Positions 32,201 to 41,642 of a DNA stretch of 64,000 bases are shown here, one piece after another. How positions within the stretch are numbered: position 1 is the stretch's first letter; every line of letters starts with the position of its first letter. The DNA lies in NCBI GenBank assembly GCA_963920575.1, contig OY986969.1, forward strand, positions 14,462,615 to 14,526,614, read 5' to 3'. The DNA comes from Narthecium ossifragum. Its lineage: Eukaryota > Streptophyta > Magnoliopsida > Dioscoreales > Nartheciaceae. The notes beneath the pieces were generated by a model. That model saw only the letters and a list, made by a program, of their open reading frames with translations, ran no database searches and was not told the DNA's origin. The position numbers and the translations under genes are program-made.

Positions 32201-34062
32201 AGTTGGGAATTGGAGTCCTAAGTCAGGAAGGCCACCCAATTGCTTTTTTTAGTGAGAAACTAAATGAAGCTAAACAACGATACTCTACATATGATCTGGA
32301 ATTCTACGCTTTGGTGCAAGCATTGAAGCATTGGCGGCCCTACCTTATCCATCGTGAGTTTATCTTATATACTGACCATGACTCATTGAAACATTTGCAT
32401 TCCCAAAAGAAGCTTAGTGCAAAACATGCTAGATGGATTGATTTATTACAACAATATACTTTTGTAATAAAACATAAATCTGGAATAGAAAATAAGGTTG
32501 CAGATGCTTTGAGCCGTAGAAAACATGCATTGCTAACCTTTGCAGCTTCAACAACCTGTTTTGATGAAATAAAGAATGAGTATGAGAGGGATGCTGATTT
32601 CGGACAGATTTGGAGAGATTTGAGTAATGGCAGCAGGTTGTCCTCTGACTATGCTTTGCAAGAGGGTTTCTTATTTCAGGGAACCAAACTTTGCTTGCCT
32701 AATACGTCCATCAGGGAATTTGTTATATGGGAGTTGCATGCAGGAGGGCTAGCTGGACATTTTGGGCAAGATAAGACCTTCACTTTGGTCTCAGATCGCT
32801 TCTATTGGCCACATATGAGACGGGATGTACACAAAATTATTGCTCGTTGCCGAGTTTGTCAGATCAATAAGGGAGGGAAGCAGAACACAGGCCTTTATAT
32901 ACCACTACCAGTACCCTCGCGGCAATGGATTGATGTGAGTATGGATTTTGTATTAGGTCTCCCCAAGACTGTTCGAGGTCATGACTCTGTGATGGTTGTA
33001 GTTGATCGATTTTCGAAAATGGCGCATTTTGTGCCGTGCAGCAGAACTTATGATGCTTCACAAGTTGCAGGTATTTTCTTTAAGGAGCTTGTTCGGCTCC
33101 ATGGGTTGCCAAGCTCTATCGTGTCAGACCGTGATGTCAAGTTTGTGAGCCACTTTTGGAGGACACTATGGGCAAAGATGGGTACGAAGTTGAAGTTCTC
33201 TAGTGCTTTTCATCCACAAACGGATGGACAGACAGAAGTTACTAATCGGAGCCTTGGCAATCTGTTAAGGTGTCTTATTCGTGATCATGCTACACGTTGG
33301 GACCTAGTGCTACCACAAGCTGAATTTGCATTCAACAATTCAGTCAACAGATCCATAGGAAGGTGTCCATTCGAAGTGGTGTGGGGATTCAAACCACTTA
33401 CACCAATTGACATTACTCCTCTATCAACTCCACTACGAGAAAGTGAGAGTGGCAAGGACTTTGCACAGCATGTTCAAGGAATCCATGAGGAAGTAAAGCG
33501 CCGGATTGCAGTAAGCAATGATGGGTATTTGTCAAAGGCTAATGCGCATAGGAGATTCAAGGAATTTAAAGAAGGTGACATGGTGCTAGTAAGGCTCAGA
33601 CCAGAAAGGTTTCCTCAAGGCTCATATCATAAATTACATGCTCGTCGCGCTGGTCCTTTCAAAATTCTGAAATGCATTAATCCTAATGCATATGTATTGG
33701 AGTTACCTGCTGACTTTTCTATTAGCCCTATTTTTAATGTGGAGGATTTATTTTCTTTTCCTGGCTGCCATGAAGAGGACACAGATGAACAGCATGTGAT
33801 AGTTCGTCTCCCAGATTATGTGAAACCACGGGATGAGATAGACTCAATTATGGATCATCAATTTGTGACTACTAGGAGAGGAGGTTATGAAAAGTTCTTA
33901 GTCAAGTGGAAGAACCGGCCATTATCAGATTGTGTCTGGCTTCAGGGTGATGAAGTACGAAGACTAAACCCAGATTTATTTGAGCACTACATTAGTGCTA
34001 ACTTGTCAGAGCCAAGTTTTAATAAGGGGGAGAGAATTGATAGGAATCACATCGATTCCTAG
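29248..34062 (+). CDS. Gag-Pol polyprotein of Reina-type chromovirus
   Basis: One frame of 1604 residues runs from ATG 29248 (MPTTRSG), chosen because it is the first ATG after the primer site; the open frame itself starts inside the LTR at 29170. Approximate order in residues: capsid-type gag ~150-330; CCHC zinc knuckle CYKCGGMGHFAVVC at 392-405; aspartic protease with DSGSGMNV at 489; RT with YFDD at 834-837 and LRSGYHQIRI; RNase H with CDASQLGIG and TDHDSLKHL; integrase with HHCC site (HAGGLAGHF, CRVCQI) and catalytic motifs MDFVLGLP, VSDRDVKF, GQTEVTNR; and a chromodomain ~1523-1583 (YEKFLVKWKNRP, CVWL). All catalytic motifs look complete. The stop codon lies 24 bases inside the 3' LTR, so the last residues are LTR-encoded. 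The chromodomain probably guides integration into heterochromatin. Confidence 0.97.
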   Translation: MPTTRSGHSYTMSTNHANPTNPNQEQHTNPPHNPTVPHNPTTDPNTILILQQLQLINQRLDEVYQKVFSDDHESNIGALGDLNSIADRELREGEGEVHAGGQVFLVDQGGVAHNGGRINFPNHPRRGGVRGGRVPYHQRQPFADQVHHQQCDRQQTLDDLTKTLWIDIPDFCGKLDSHIFQDWLTSLEDYFEWFGVSEGRKVRFVKMKLKGPARVWWTSVEEQLRRTGQPAVTDWLEMKARLQEKFLPLDYEQMMFEEMLKLQQGRLSVDEYTDKFYELTVRSQVVETEPQTIARYKAGLNDEIQHELTTVRLVSIEEAYQLSLRIEARIKHSASRRTNFPIETRMRVLPSNPPRGDLASKPMGGRPTVTNTLGNQVRRPRQNSAGNAGIQCYKCGGMGHFAVVCPTKDQKLAIVCEGEYLQETSGDDILEEQEDEVEELAATTLPSCVLQGVLAGMTEKIDDKEEWLRTNIFHTRFEFAGKALNVIIDSGSGMNVIAEAIVDKLKLSKEKHPRPYKISWVNDHSIPVKYRCLVSFSLGRTYKDQVWCDIIPMNVCHLLLGRPWLYDHKVLYDGYANTYSFSFNGKKIVLQPLRIADFEEDKATSTGSIVALNRFLKDSQDSQVIFLLMGREVKQVMTKPVLPAVQHILDEFKDIMPEELPNQLPPMREIQHAIDLVPGSSLPNLPHYRMSPKESEELRWQVQDLLEKGFIRESLSPCAVPTLLTPKKDGSWRMCIDSRAINKITVKYRFPIPRLEDMLDQLSGSSIFSKIDLRSGYHQIRIRPGDEWKTAFKTKDGLYEWLVMPFGLTNAPSTFMRVMTQTLRQFIGKFLVVYFDDILVFSRSLSEHLEHLGAVFQKLREGQLFANQKKCSFAQNRVIFLGFIVSDRGVEADPEKVRAIVEWPIPRSLQETRSFHGLATFYRRFIRGFSSIMAPITDCMKSDRYRWSPEADLAFKEIKQKMIEAPVLKLPNFDKIFEVACDASQLGIGVLSQEGHPIAFFSEKLNEAKQRYSTYDLEFYALVQALKHWRPYLIHREFILYTDHDSLKHLHSQKKLSAKHARWIDLLQQYTFVIKHKSGIENKVADALSRRKHALLTFAASTTCFDEIKNEYERDADFGQIWRDLSNGSRLSSDYALQEGFLFQGTKLCLPNTSIREFVIWELHAGGLAGHFGQDKTFTLVSDRFYWPHMRRDVHKIIARCRVCQINKGGKQNTGLYIPLPVPSRQWIDVSMDFVLGLPKTVRGHDSVMVVVDRFSKMAHFVPCSRTYDASQVAGIFFKELVRLHGLPSSIVSDRDVKFVSHFWRTLWAKMGTKLKFSSAFHPQTDGQTEVTNRSLGNLLRCLIRDHATRWDLVLPQAEFAFNNSVNRSIGRCPFEVVWGFKPLTPIDITPLSTPLRESESGKDFAQHVQGIHEEVKRRIAVSNDGYLSKANAHRRFKEFKEGDMVLVRLRPERFPQGSYHKLHARRAGPFKILKCINPNAYVLELPADFSISPIFNVEDLFSFPGCHEEDTDEQHVIVRLPDYVKPRDEIDSIMDHQFVTTRRGGYEKFLVKWKNRPLSDCVWLQGDEVRRLNPDLFEHYISANLSEPSFNKGERIDRNHIDS

Positions 34063-34378
34063 AAAGTAGAAGCTAATTTGTTTGCTATTTCAAATTATTG
34101 TTAGTAGTTGTTGAATAATTTTTACTTGCAGCTTGCAAGCTTAAAACTATGAACTTTTGTTTGTTGAATTAGTTTCCATAGATCTGCTAGTTAGTTAGCA
34201 TTTCAATTTCAAACATTTGTAAAAACGTGGATAACTCTTTTTAAGAGGCTGTGAGGGGAAGGTGGTGAATGAAATTTCTGAGTTATCTGCAATGGAGAGA
34301 TTCCTTGTAATATGGAGAGATTCCATTGAGTGCACTTAACAGGTGAGACTCTTGTTAAGTGATCTCTCTTTTACATCA
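34038..34378 (+). repeat. 3' LTR of Reina-type element
   Basis: It is preceded by the purine tract AAGGGGGAGAGAA and followed by the target duplication GCCGG. The Gag-Pol stop (34060-34062) lies within it. Confidence 0.95.
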
Positions 34379-35474
34379 GCCGGTGTGCTTGGCGGCGACA
34401 TTGATGTTGGCCAGGGTTGAGGTTGGGGAGGTGCGTTTGATAAAGAAGAATAGAGCCAGAGAAAGATAGTCGGCCGGGGTTGAGGTTGGGGAGGTGCGTT
34501 TGATGAAGAACAGAGCCAGAGAAACAGAGGTCGCGTTGGCGGTGCTCTGGCACTTGGTCGGCGATGGTGGAAAGAAGGGTGCGGCAACGCGACGATGGGG
34601 GCTTGTCGAGTGGTGGGCCGCCATTGAGAGCGGTGGTTGGAGGTCGTGATTTGGCTAGGACGGGGGAGAAAGATCGGTTGAAATAACAGAGGAGTCGTGG
34701 CCCACGTCGTGGGATTGCAGGGTGATAACCGTGCTCAATATTTTCAAATATCACTATGAACCTGGCTGCCACTGGTCCACATTCGTCTAAGATATATTTG
34801 TCATTGTTGGATTATAGAAATCTAATCGCATTATATTGGTGAATTAGAATTAGATCAACCTTACAAGGGAAGAATGCACAATCGCAACCTATAAGGATGA
34901 TATATTTGTTTGTGAATTTCTACTTTATTGTAGTCCCTTTTTCATGTTTTATGAATAGTTAAGGCAAACGGCTACAAACACAAACACCTTGTACCTACGC
35001 ATGGGCCTCAAAGCCACTTTAGTCAATCACGTTTGTCAGATCTACATCAAACAAAATATTCTTATTTCATTGAATTGTGGTCTATGAGCTTGGTGCTGGC
35101 GTCGGCCAAGGAGCTTGATCTCCATGAATGCATGGGGGAACAATTAAATAGGATGTATCTCTAAAGTCTCGAGCATAAATTACTTTTGTCGAACAATTAA
35201 TGGAGAATTAAAAAATGGCAAGTTATTATCACATCTTCTTGCGCAGGTCCTTCTTACTGTGTAAACGGAGATATAAATATGGTCTGTGAGATGACTCGCT
35301 TTGAAACCTTAAATGAGAAAAACTCCTCTGTTTTCTATCATAAAATAAAACTACAGATAAAAAAGAAGTAATTCTTACTGAGATCAGGCACAACAAAACA
35401 CCGGATTTTTTGCGATATTGGACCTTGAAGTTCACATTTGACAGAATGAGACCCCTCTCAAGTTTTTTTTGCAA

Positions 35475-36012
35475 CAGAGGACCCCTAACTATATAAATCC
35501 TGATTTTACCCCTCGCATTTAATGACAAAATGACAAAGTTTTGATTAAAAAATTACAAAAGCATCCCGGCACATTTAATGCGACGGGATGTGTCTTCTTC
35601 CCAAAAATTCTTCTTCCTGAATCCTCTTCCTCTCTCCCGCCGGGCATGGCTCCTCCACTGCCTCCTCTTTTCTTCTTCCTCTCCACTGCCTCCTCTTCTC
35701 TTCTCCCTAACCACTCTTCTCTTTTATTCTTTCATCTCTCATCCCTTTCCACTGTCTCCACTTCTCTACTTTCGCCAAAATAGTTCACCGGAGAGATGAA
35801 ATAATAACGGAGAAGAGTGGAGAGGGAGAAGAGAAGAGGAGGTAATGGAGAGGGAGAAGAGAAGATGGCGGGAGGAGCCATGTCTTGATATTGTTTGGGT
35901 GATATGCAACAAATCTCGTACACATTCATCAATATTATACACGTACGTATCCTAAAGATACTCGTAAAAAGATGTTGAAACACGCGTTTTTCAAAAAATA
36001 CATGTATCGTCA
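35475..36012. repeat. Spacer of the inverted duplication, itself partly palindromic
   Basis: A pyrimidine-rich block (about 35625-35770, with GCCGGGCATGGCTCCTCC) faces a purine-rich block (about 35790-35885, with GGCGGGAGGAGCCATGTC) in opposite orientation, so the duplication continues imperfectly towards a centre near 35780. No gene is evident. Confidence 0.65.
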
Positions 36013-36844
36013 TTGCAAAAAAAACTTAAGAGGGGGTCTCATTCTGCCAAATGTGAACTTCAAGGTCCAATATCGCAAAAAATCCGATGTTTTGTTGTGT
36101 CTGATCTCAGTAAGAATTACTTCTTCTTTTTTTATCTGTAGTTTTATTTTATGATAGAAAACAGAGGAGTTTTTCTCATTTAAGGTTTCAAAGCGAGTCA
36201 TCTCACAGACCATATTTATATCTCCGTTTACACAGTAAGAAGGACCTGCGCAAGAAGATGTGATAATAACATGCCATTTTTTAATTCTCCATTAATTGTT
36301 CGACAAAAGTAATTTATGCTCGAGACTTTAGAGTTACATCCTATTTAATTGTTCCCCATGCATTCATGGAGATCAAGCTCCTTGGCCGACGCCAACACCA
36401 AGCTCATAGACCACAATTCAATGAAATAAGAATATTTTGGTTGATGTAGATCTGACAAACGTGATTGACTAAAGTGGCTTTGAGGCCCATGCGTAGGTAC
36501 AAGGTGTTTGTGTTTGTAGCCGTTTGCCTTAACTAATCATAAAACAAGAAAAAGGGACTACAATAAAATAGAAATTCACAAACAAATATATCATTTTTAC
36601 GATTGTGCATTCATCCCTGATAAGATTGATTTAATTTTAATTATTCTTATATAAAAAAATGATTATAAGTTAATTTTTTTATATCAGAGGGTTGGGAGAT
36701 TCTCATCTGAATCAACAGCTCAAGAGCAGCAGTTTTACGAATGGTTGTACAACGGTTCTAGGAGTGAGACACCATTGCCCTGCCCATTTCCTCCACTCCC
36801 CTTCACCCCATCACCCCACTTCCCCCGAGACACCGTTGCCCTGC

Positions 36845-37084
36845 CATTTCCTCCACTCCCCCGACCCCATACGGCCGCCACCTTTCCCTCTCTCCTCTCT
36901 TGCTCGACATGGCGATCTCCGCTAGGGCCGATCCTGTGCCGGAATGAGATCTCTCCCGCCGCCTCATTTCCTCCACTCCCCCGACCGCATACGGCCGCCA
37001 CCTTTCCCTCTCTCCTCTCTTGCTCGACACGACGATCTCCGCTAGGGCCGATCCTGTGCTGGAGGGAGATCTCTCCCGCCGCCT
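36845..37084. repeat. 120-bp tandem duplication, GC-rich
   Basis: The units 36845-36964 and 36965-37084 are almost identical (CATTTCCTCCACTCCCCCGA, GGGAGATCTCTCCCGCCGCC region). A partial third with CCGATCCCGTGCCGGAGGGA lies near 37191. The surrounding open frames (36745-37530) are proline-rich in several frames and are probably not real genes. Confidence 0.85.
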
Positions 37085-38441
37085 CACTGCGACGACGGCG
37101 CGACCGATTGGGGACTCCGATCCTCAATCATCAAACGGATCCACTCCGCCTCTCTCTCTTCACCACCTCTCCTCCACCGATTCTAGGAGCGCCGATCCCG
37201 TGCCGGAGGGAGATCTGTCGCCGCCTCCAGCTATCCTCCCGATGGTTGCCAATGTCTCTCCCTCACATCCTCACGATGTCTGCCAATGGATCGACTCCGA
37301 GAGACGGTTCCCCGATCCACTTCTGCGACCCCCGCGCTCCTCCGTCCCCTCTCGCCAACCGCCTCTCTCTCTCTTCGCCGACGGTTGACGGGCTCGATGG
37401 AGACGACGCGGCTGCCATGGAGGATGAAAGTGTCATAGAAGTGGGCAGGGATGGATTCAAGGCTCTTAGATGGGAGGGTCTCCTCCACCGCCGCCTCCCT
37501 GCGCCTCTCAACTCTCTCCTATCCAGATGAACCAAGTTACGTGATCCTCTTCTCCCCACTTCCCCGATTCGCTTCTTCCACCCCCGCACAATTCAGAGGT
37601 ACTCTTCTCTTTTGCTTTGATGCTTGCTAGCCTAGGAACTTTGTGATGCTCTTCTCTTCTCTCTTGCTGCGGTGATGTAGTTCTTTGGGTTTTCGCGAAT
37701 GCTTCCTTTGTTCCTCCTCTGTTCTTGGATAGGTCGAGGTGTTTGTGATCGTTTGGAACGCTGGTTCCTTCTTCTCTGTTGTTCGTGGTTGTCCTGGTAA
37801 TCTTCTCCCACTCCTTGCTGCAGTGGATTAGGCTTGAGTTCCTCCTCCAGACCCCCCCTATTTTTCCGTAGGTGAGGATTTGTGAGGTTTTATGAGCTTT
37901 TCTTTGGTTATTTTTTTGCTCTTTTTTTCTGTGAGGGTTTGTGATGGTTAAGAGTACTAGCATTGCGATGAACTGGTGGATCTTGGCGTTCTCCAGTTCT
38001 GTTTGGGTGTATTCTTCAGCATTTTGCTGATTGATGTGTTGCATTCCCCTTTGGTAATAGGTGAATTTGCTGAAGGCATCTCATTACAGTATGTGTTAAT
38101 TTAAGTCTCCAGTGAAGTGAGATGGGTATTTTTGATTTTTTTCACCCTTCTGATCAGAACGCATTAGAAAATTTTCATTACTCGTAATTTTTTCCATTGG
38201 TTTCAGAACTTGCTGAGTTTTGGGGGAGGGGAGGGGGAGTTAGAGAAGACAACCATACCTGAATTTACAATAGCACTGATGTTATCAGCTCTTGCATATA
38301 TCACACTCATCAAGAAACCTATCTTTATCTTATCAGCTCTTTCAGTTTGTTTTACATTGTCAAGCAAATTTATTGTAGGCCTTTGCAATATTTTCCAAAA
38401 GTTTGCTACTTTATCTCCAAAGTTATCACTTTGTTTCACAG

Positions 38442-38628
38442 CATTCCTGTTCGCTATGAGTCGTTCTGGAAAGAGCTGGATGGCGTAAAGCATATATGGA
38501 GAAATAGAAAGGAATTGAAAGTTGAGGATGCTGGCATTGCAGCTCTTTTTGGAATCGAGTTGTATGCGTGGTACTGTGTTGGCGAGATTGTAGGAAGAGG
38601 GTTCACTCTGACTGGCTACCATGTCTGA
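38442..38628 (+). pseudogene. Last exon of mitochondrial ATP synthase subunit g
   Basis: After a TTTGTTTCACAG splice acceptor the frame reads IPVRYESFWKELDGVKHIW, then LKVEDAGIAALFG, GEIVGRGFT and LTGYHV stop. This matches the C-terminal half of plant ATP synthase subunit g, a small inner-membrane protein of the F0 part needed for complex dimerisation; family ends read GEIVGRGFTFTGYYV. The exon is 187 nt, completing a split Ser codon and giving 61 residues plus stop. The ~60-residue N-terminal part was not found in the preceding 1.8 kb. The exon lies in DNA absent from the other arm, so it is most likely a captured fragment. Residues are well kept, so capture may be recent. A diverged exon hidden upstream cannot be fully excluded. 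Confidence 0.8.
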
Positions 38629-41600
38629 AGCAACCAATTCATGATACAAATGCCTGTTCACTATATAACTGTTAAAAATTCCGTTGCTGAGGTGATTTGC
38701 TTCTTGGACCTCATTTACATGCGAAATTTTGTTTCTCTGTGAAACTTTCTATACTGGTGGTCCAGCAAGACAAGCACCATTGCCACAATAATTTGCTGAC
38801 TCCTTTTATGTGTTTTCTGAATGTTACCAATTGGCTTTTGCATAGCAAATCTTCAAAAAAAATTCTCTTTCTAAGCGGCACCAAGACTGTGAACAGATTG
38901 ATCTCATTTTTGCCCTTGGAATTTCTCGATTAACAGCAATCAGGATGTCTTCAAATTAATCAGCCCGCCCAAGCATGCCTCTCAATTCTCATGTGTATCG
39001 CAAATTGCAATGGTGTGCATTGGGGAGGGAGTTTCACCAACTAATTTGTGCTTGCAATAAATGGAGTTAATCTCCTCTTTTATTCAATCTCTGCTTCTAA
39101 AGTAAAGAAACTGATTTGCACATATACAAAGGTCTACCTAGCATGCCAAAGGTTACTACCAACAATGTAAAGAAGTTTTGTTTCTTCTATGCTTTTTGTA
39201 TTTTCATGATATATCTATTTTGCTTCTGTATCATTTTCATGAAAGACTTCACTGCATTCTCAAGTCTAATGTCATGATATATCATGATGTCATGAGTGGT
39301 GGCCTGATAACCATAAAGAAATTTTTTTCCTACACTCTATATCATAAATAAATTGAATTAACCTCATCTTTTCTCAATCCAATCAAGTGTTCTCAAGTCT
39401 ACGTTGCTGAATTTTGTTTGATTGTATTAGATTATATTTGATTGATTGATTGTATTAGATTAAGTGTTCTCAAGTACCATATAAAGTGTATATCATGTGT
39501 ATATCAAGTGTTCTCAAGTACTATATAAGGTTGATTGTTCTCAACACTTGATATACCATGATATACACTTGAATTTTGTTTGATTGCATTCTCAAGTCTA
39601 ATGTCATAATATACCATGATGTCATGAATTTTGTTTCTCTCCTCAATCTTCTTTTATTTGACTTATCTTTTGCATAAATTTCTATCTGTTTTCGGTGTTG
39701 CCCTGCAGGTTGGTAATGGAAGCAGACAGCATGCCCATTGTGAATCCCCTTTTCCACACCGATGCAAGATCTCATGCCTATAGGAGGAGCAAAATCCCCG
39801 AAGCCGGCAAAGGGATATGCATGCACATGCAGTTCTCTTGCCTCTATTTGCTGACTTGGATCCTCATCAATCACCTCAAATGCATGCTGAAATTATTTTA
39901 GTTGTTTGGATACTGCTGCTAGACAGTGATGAATAGCTTTTCACTTTCTAAGAATTTCACTTTGTTATTTGAAAGAGGTCCTGCGTTCCAATATGGTCTT
40001 AACGAATATTTGTATTTTATGGTAAACATATTTATTGTATTGCCAAGCTTTTCTGTAGATAGTGATTCATTTGAATGTTATCCAAGTATTAGTAATGATA
40101 TTATTTGAGACGGTGATTGGCAATTAGAGAATAAGACGATCAAATCATTGCACGCCATAGTGTTGTTTTAACTATGATTTGAGCATAGTGAGTTATGTCA
40201 ATCAGTTTTTAATTGAGACCATTCTTAGCACTCATGAACTCTTAGAATGCTTTATGCAAGGTACATCATAAGTTATTTTGTGACACATCATAGTTCCGTG
40301 TGATGGAATACTTCTGCTCGATCCTATGATGAATAATGAAAGCTCATAGGGAGTACTCACGTATTGGCGTTCACGGAGGGGAGAGAGCAGTATATCTATT
40401 TCTGCATTAGCAAATGAGACTTCTGTCCATCGTTGAAGCTGCGGAAGTGGATTGCGTGATGCTGAGAAAGAACTACCCAATGTGATGTCGAGAAAGAATA
40501 CTCTATGCGGTCTCATATTATCATATTCTTAATAGATTTTTTTGGTTTATTAGGAGCATGGATAAACACTAGTTCACCAATAGAATACGATTAGATTTCT
40601 ATAATCCAACAATGACTAATATATCTTAGACGAATGTGGACAAGTGGCAGCCATGTTCATAGTGATATTTGAAAATATTGAACACGGTTATCACCCTGCA
40701 ATCCCACGACGTGGGCCACGACTCCTCTGTTATTTCAACCGATCTTTCTCCCCCGTCCTAGCCAAATCACGACCACCAACCACCGCTCTCAATGGCGGCC
40801 CACCACTCGACAAGCCCCCATCGTCGCGTTGCCGCACCCTTCTTTTCACCATCGCCGACCAAGTGCCAGAGCACCGCCAACGCGACCTCTGTTTCTCTGG
40901 CTCTGTTCTTCATCAAACGCACCTCCCCAACCTCAACCCCGGCCGACTATCTTTCTCTGGCTCTATTCTTCTTTATCAAACGCACCTCCCCAACCTCAAC
41001 CCTGGCCAACATCAATGTCGCTGCCAAGCACACCGGCAGCTACTATCCTCACTGCCGCAAGCCATGCACCAAGGGTATATACCTCATACTTCATAGCTAG
41101 AATCACATACTCCTGTGAAGTTCAAAGGACTCTTAGCATAGTGCTGAACTCCACAACAAAGCCATAATGTTATGATGAACGACTTGGTCCAAACCAAGAA
41201 CTCCTCATTCAGCTGCATAATAGATCCTTCGTTCTTAAGAGCCCAATAGAATCACGCTAGGAAACTTTATAAGTAGAAGCTGCATACTTATTTTCAAGTA
41301 GCAATTGGATCCACAAAAACTGAAATGATATAATCATTCATGTCACCATTCAAAAGCTTACCAAATATAAATAGGACTGAATAAAGTTCTTAATGAGAAC
41401 CATCACGGAGCAACAAAAATTTTCTTCTGTCAACCATGGTCTTAGAAATTGCAACACAAATCTTTAAAAGCAAAAGCACACATCTCAACAAGAAGGAATA
41501 TCCTAATCATACAGTGAAGACGGCATAGCGGAGAGATCAACTCAAAATGCACAGCTCAGCTAACAGCTTCATGAGTTTCTTGCAAGCATAATTAATTCTG

Positions 41601-41642
41601 ATAAGTATGTTGCATGCAACCAAAATTACGCATCGGTTCCAG

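Larger units (their letters stand above)
28859..34378 (+). mobile_element. Intact Reina-type Ty3 chromovirus
   Basis: LTRs at 28859-29205 (347 bp) and 34038-34378 (341 bp) begin TGATAGGAATC and end TTTACATCA. The target duplication is GCCGG (28854-28858, 34379-34383). The right arm of the inverted duplication keeps the empty site (CCGGC at 41033-41037). Small total size (5.5 kb), short LTRs, an initiator-Met-type primer site and a C-terminal chromodomain fit the Reina clade. The coding frame has no stop from gag to chromodomain and the LTRs are nearly identical, so this is a young, possibly active copy. Confidence 0.96.
12438..35474 (+). repeat. Left arm of ~1.5-kb inverted duplication (interrupted)
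   Basis: Three blocks (12438-12643, 28629-28858 and 34379-35474) join to give the reverse complement of the right arm (41465-40573 plus 36640-36013). Matching landmarks include GCAATTTCTAAGACCATGG, ATGAGGAGTTCTTGGTTTGG and GGGTGATAACCGTGCTCAAT. The gaps are exactly the Mutator-like element with its TATAAAGTT duplication and the Reina element with its GCCGG duplication. The arm carries no convincing gene: reading frames around 34371-34772 are just the arm copy of those at 40644-41096. Confidence 0.9.
36641..40572 (+). other. 3.9-kb insertion in the right arm with a captured gene exon
   Basis: The left arm runs straight through this point (TCTAATTCACCAAT when reversed), so the block is an insertion here or a deletion there. 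It lies between an A and a T and ends ATAAACACTAG, preceded by a weak GTTTAT/ATAAAC stem: an A/T target and a CTRR-type end are Helitron features, but a 5' TC end is not at the expected base. It holds a GC-rich part with a 120-bp tandem repeat, an ATP synthase subunit g exon, an exon-like stretch after TTGCCCTGCAG at 39709, and otherwise AT-rich DNA (38640-39700, 39900-40560) with no gene. I see no terminal inverted repeats or transposase. Confidence 0.55.
36013..41465 (-). repeat. Right arm of inverted duplication (interrupted)
   Basis: 36013-36640 mirrors 34850-35474, and 40573-41465 mirrors the rest of the left arm. Between them is a 3.9-kb block absent from the left arm. The outer end lies ~180 bases past the CCT5 stop codon, so the arm is the CCT5 downstream region. 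It keeps unoccupied target sites for the Mutator-like element (41263-41271) and the Reina element (41033-41037). A reading frame at 40644-41096 includes two ~60-bp direct repeats; I found no known domain. Confidence 0.9.

Noticed and set aside
36745..37530. 261-codon proline/serine-rich plus-strand frame
   Set aside because: It lies over a 120-bp nucleotide tandem repeat with open frames in both strands and no recognisable domain, so GC-rich composition explains it.
38210..38488. 92-codon hydrophobic frame overlapping the subunit g exon
   Set aside because: It is in another frame, has no family match, and the exon with its acceptor explains the conserved part.
39521..39874. 117-codon minus-strand frame
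   Set aside because: It lacks a known domain and lies opposite the exon-like stretch at 39709; no splice or start evidence on this strand.
40644..41096. 150-codon frame, repeated in the left arm (34371-34772)
   Set aside because: Its presence in both arms only reflects the duplication. It has a small internal nucleotide repeat, no domain, and several overlapping open frames.
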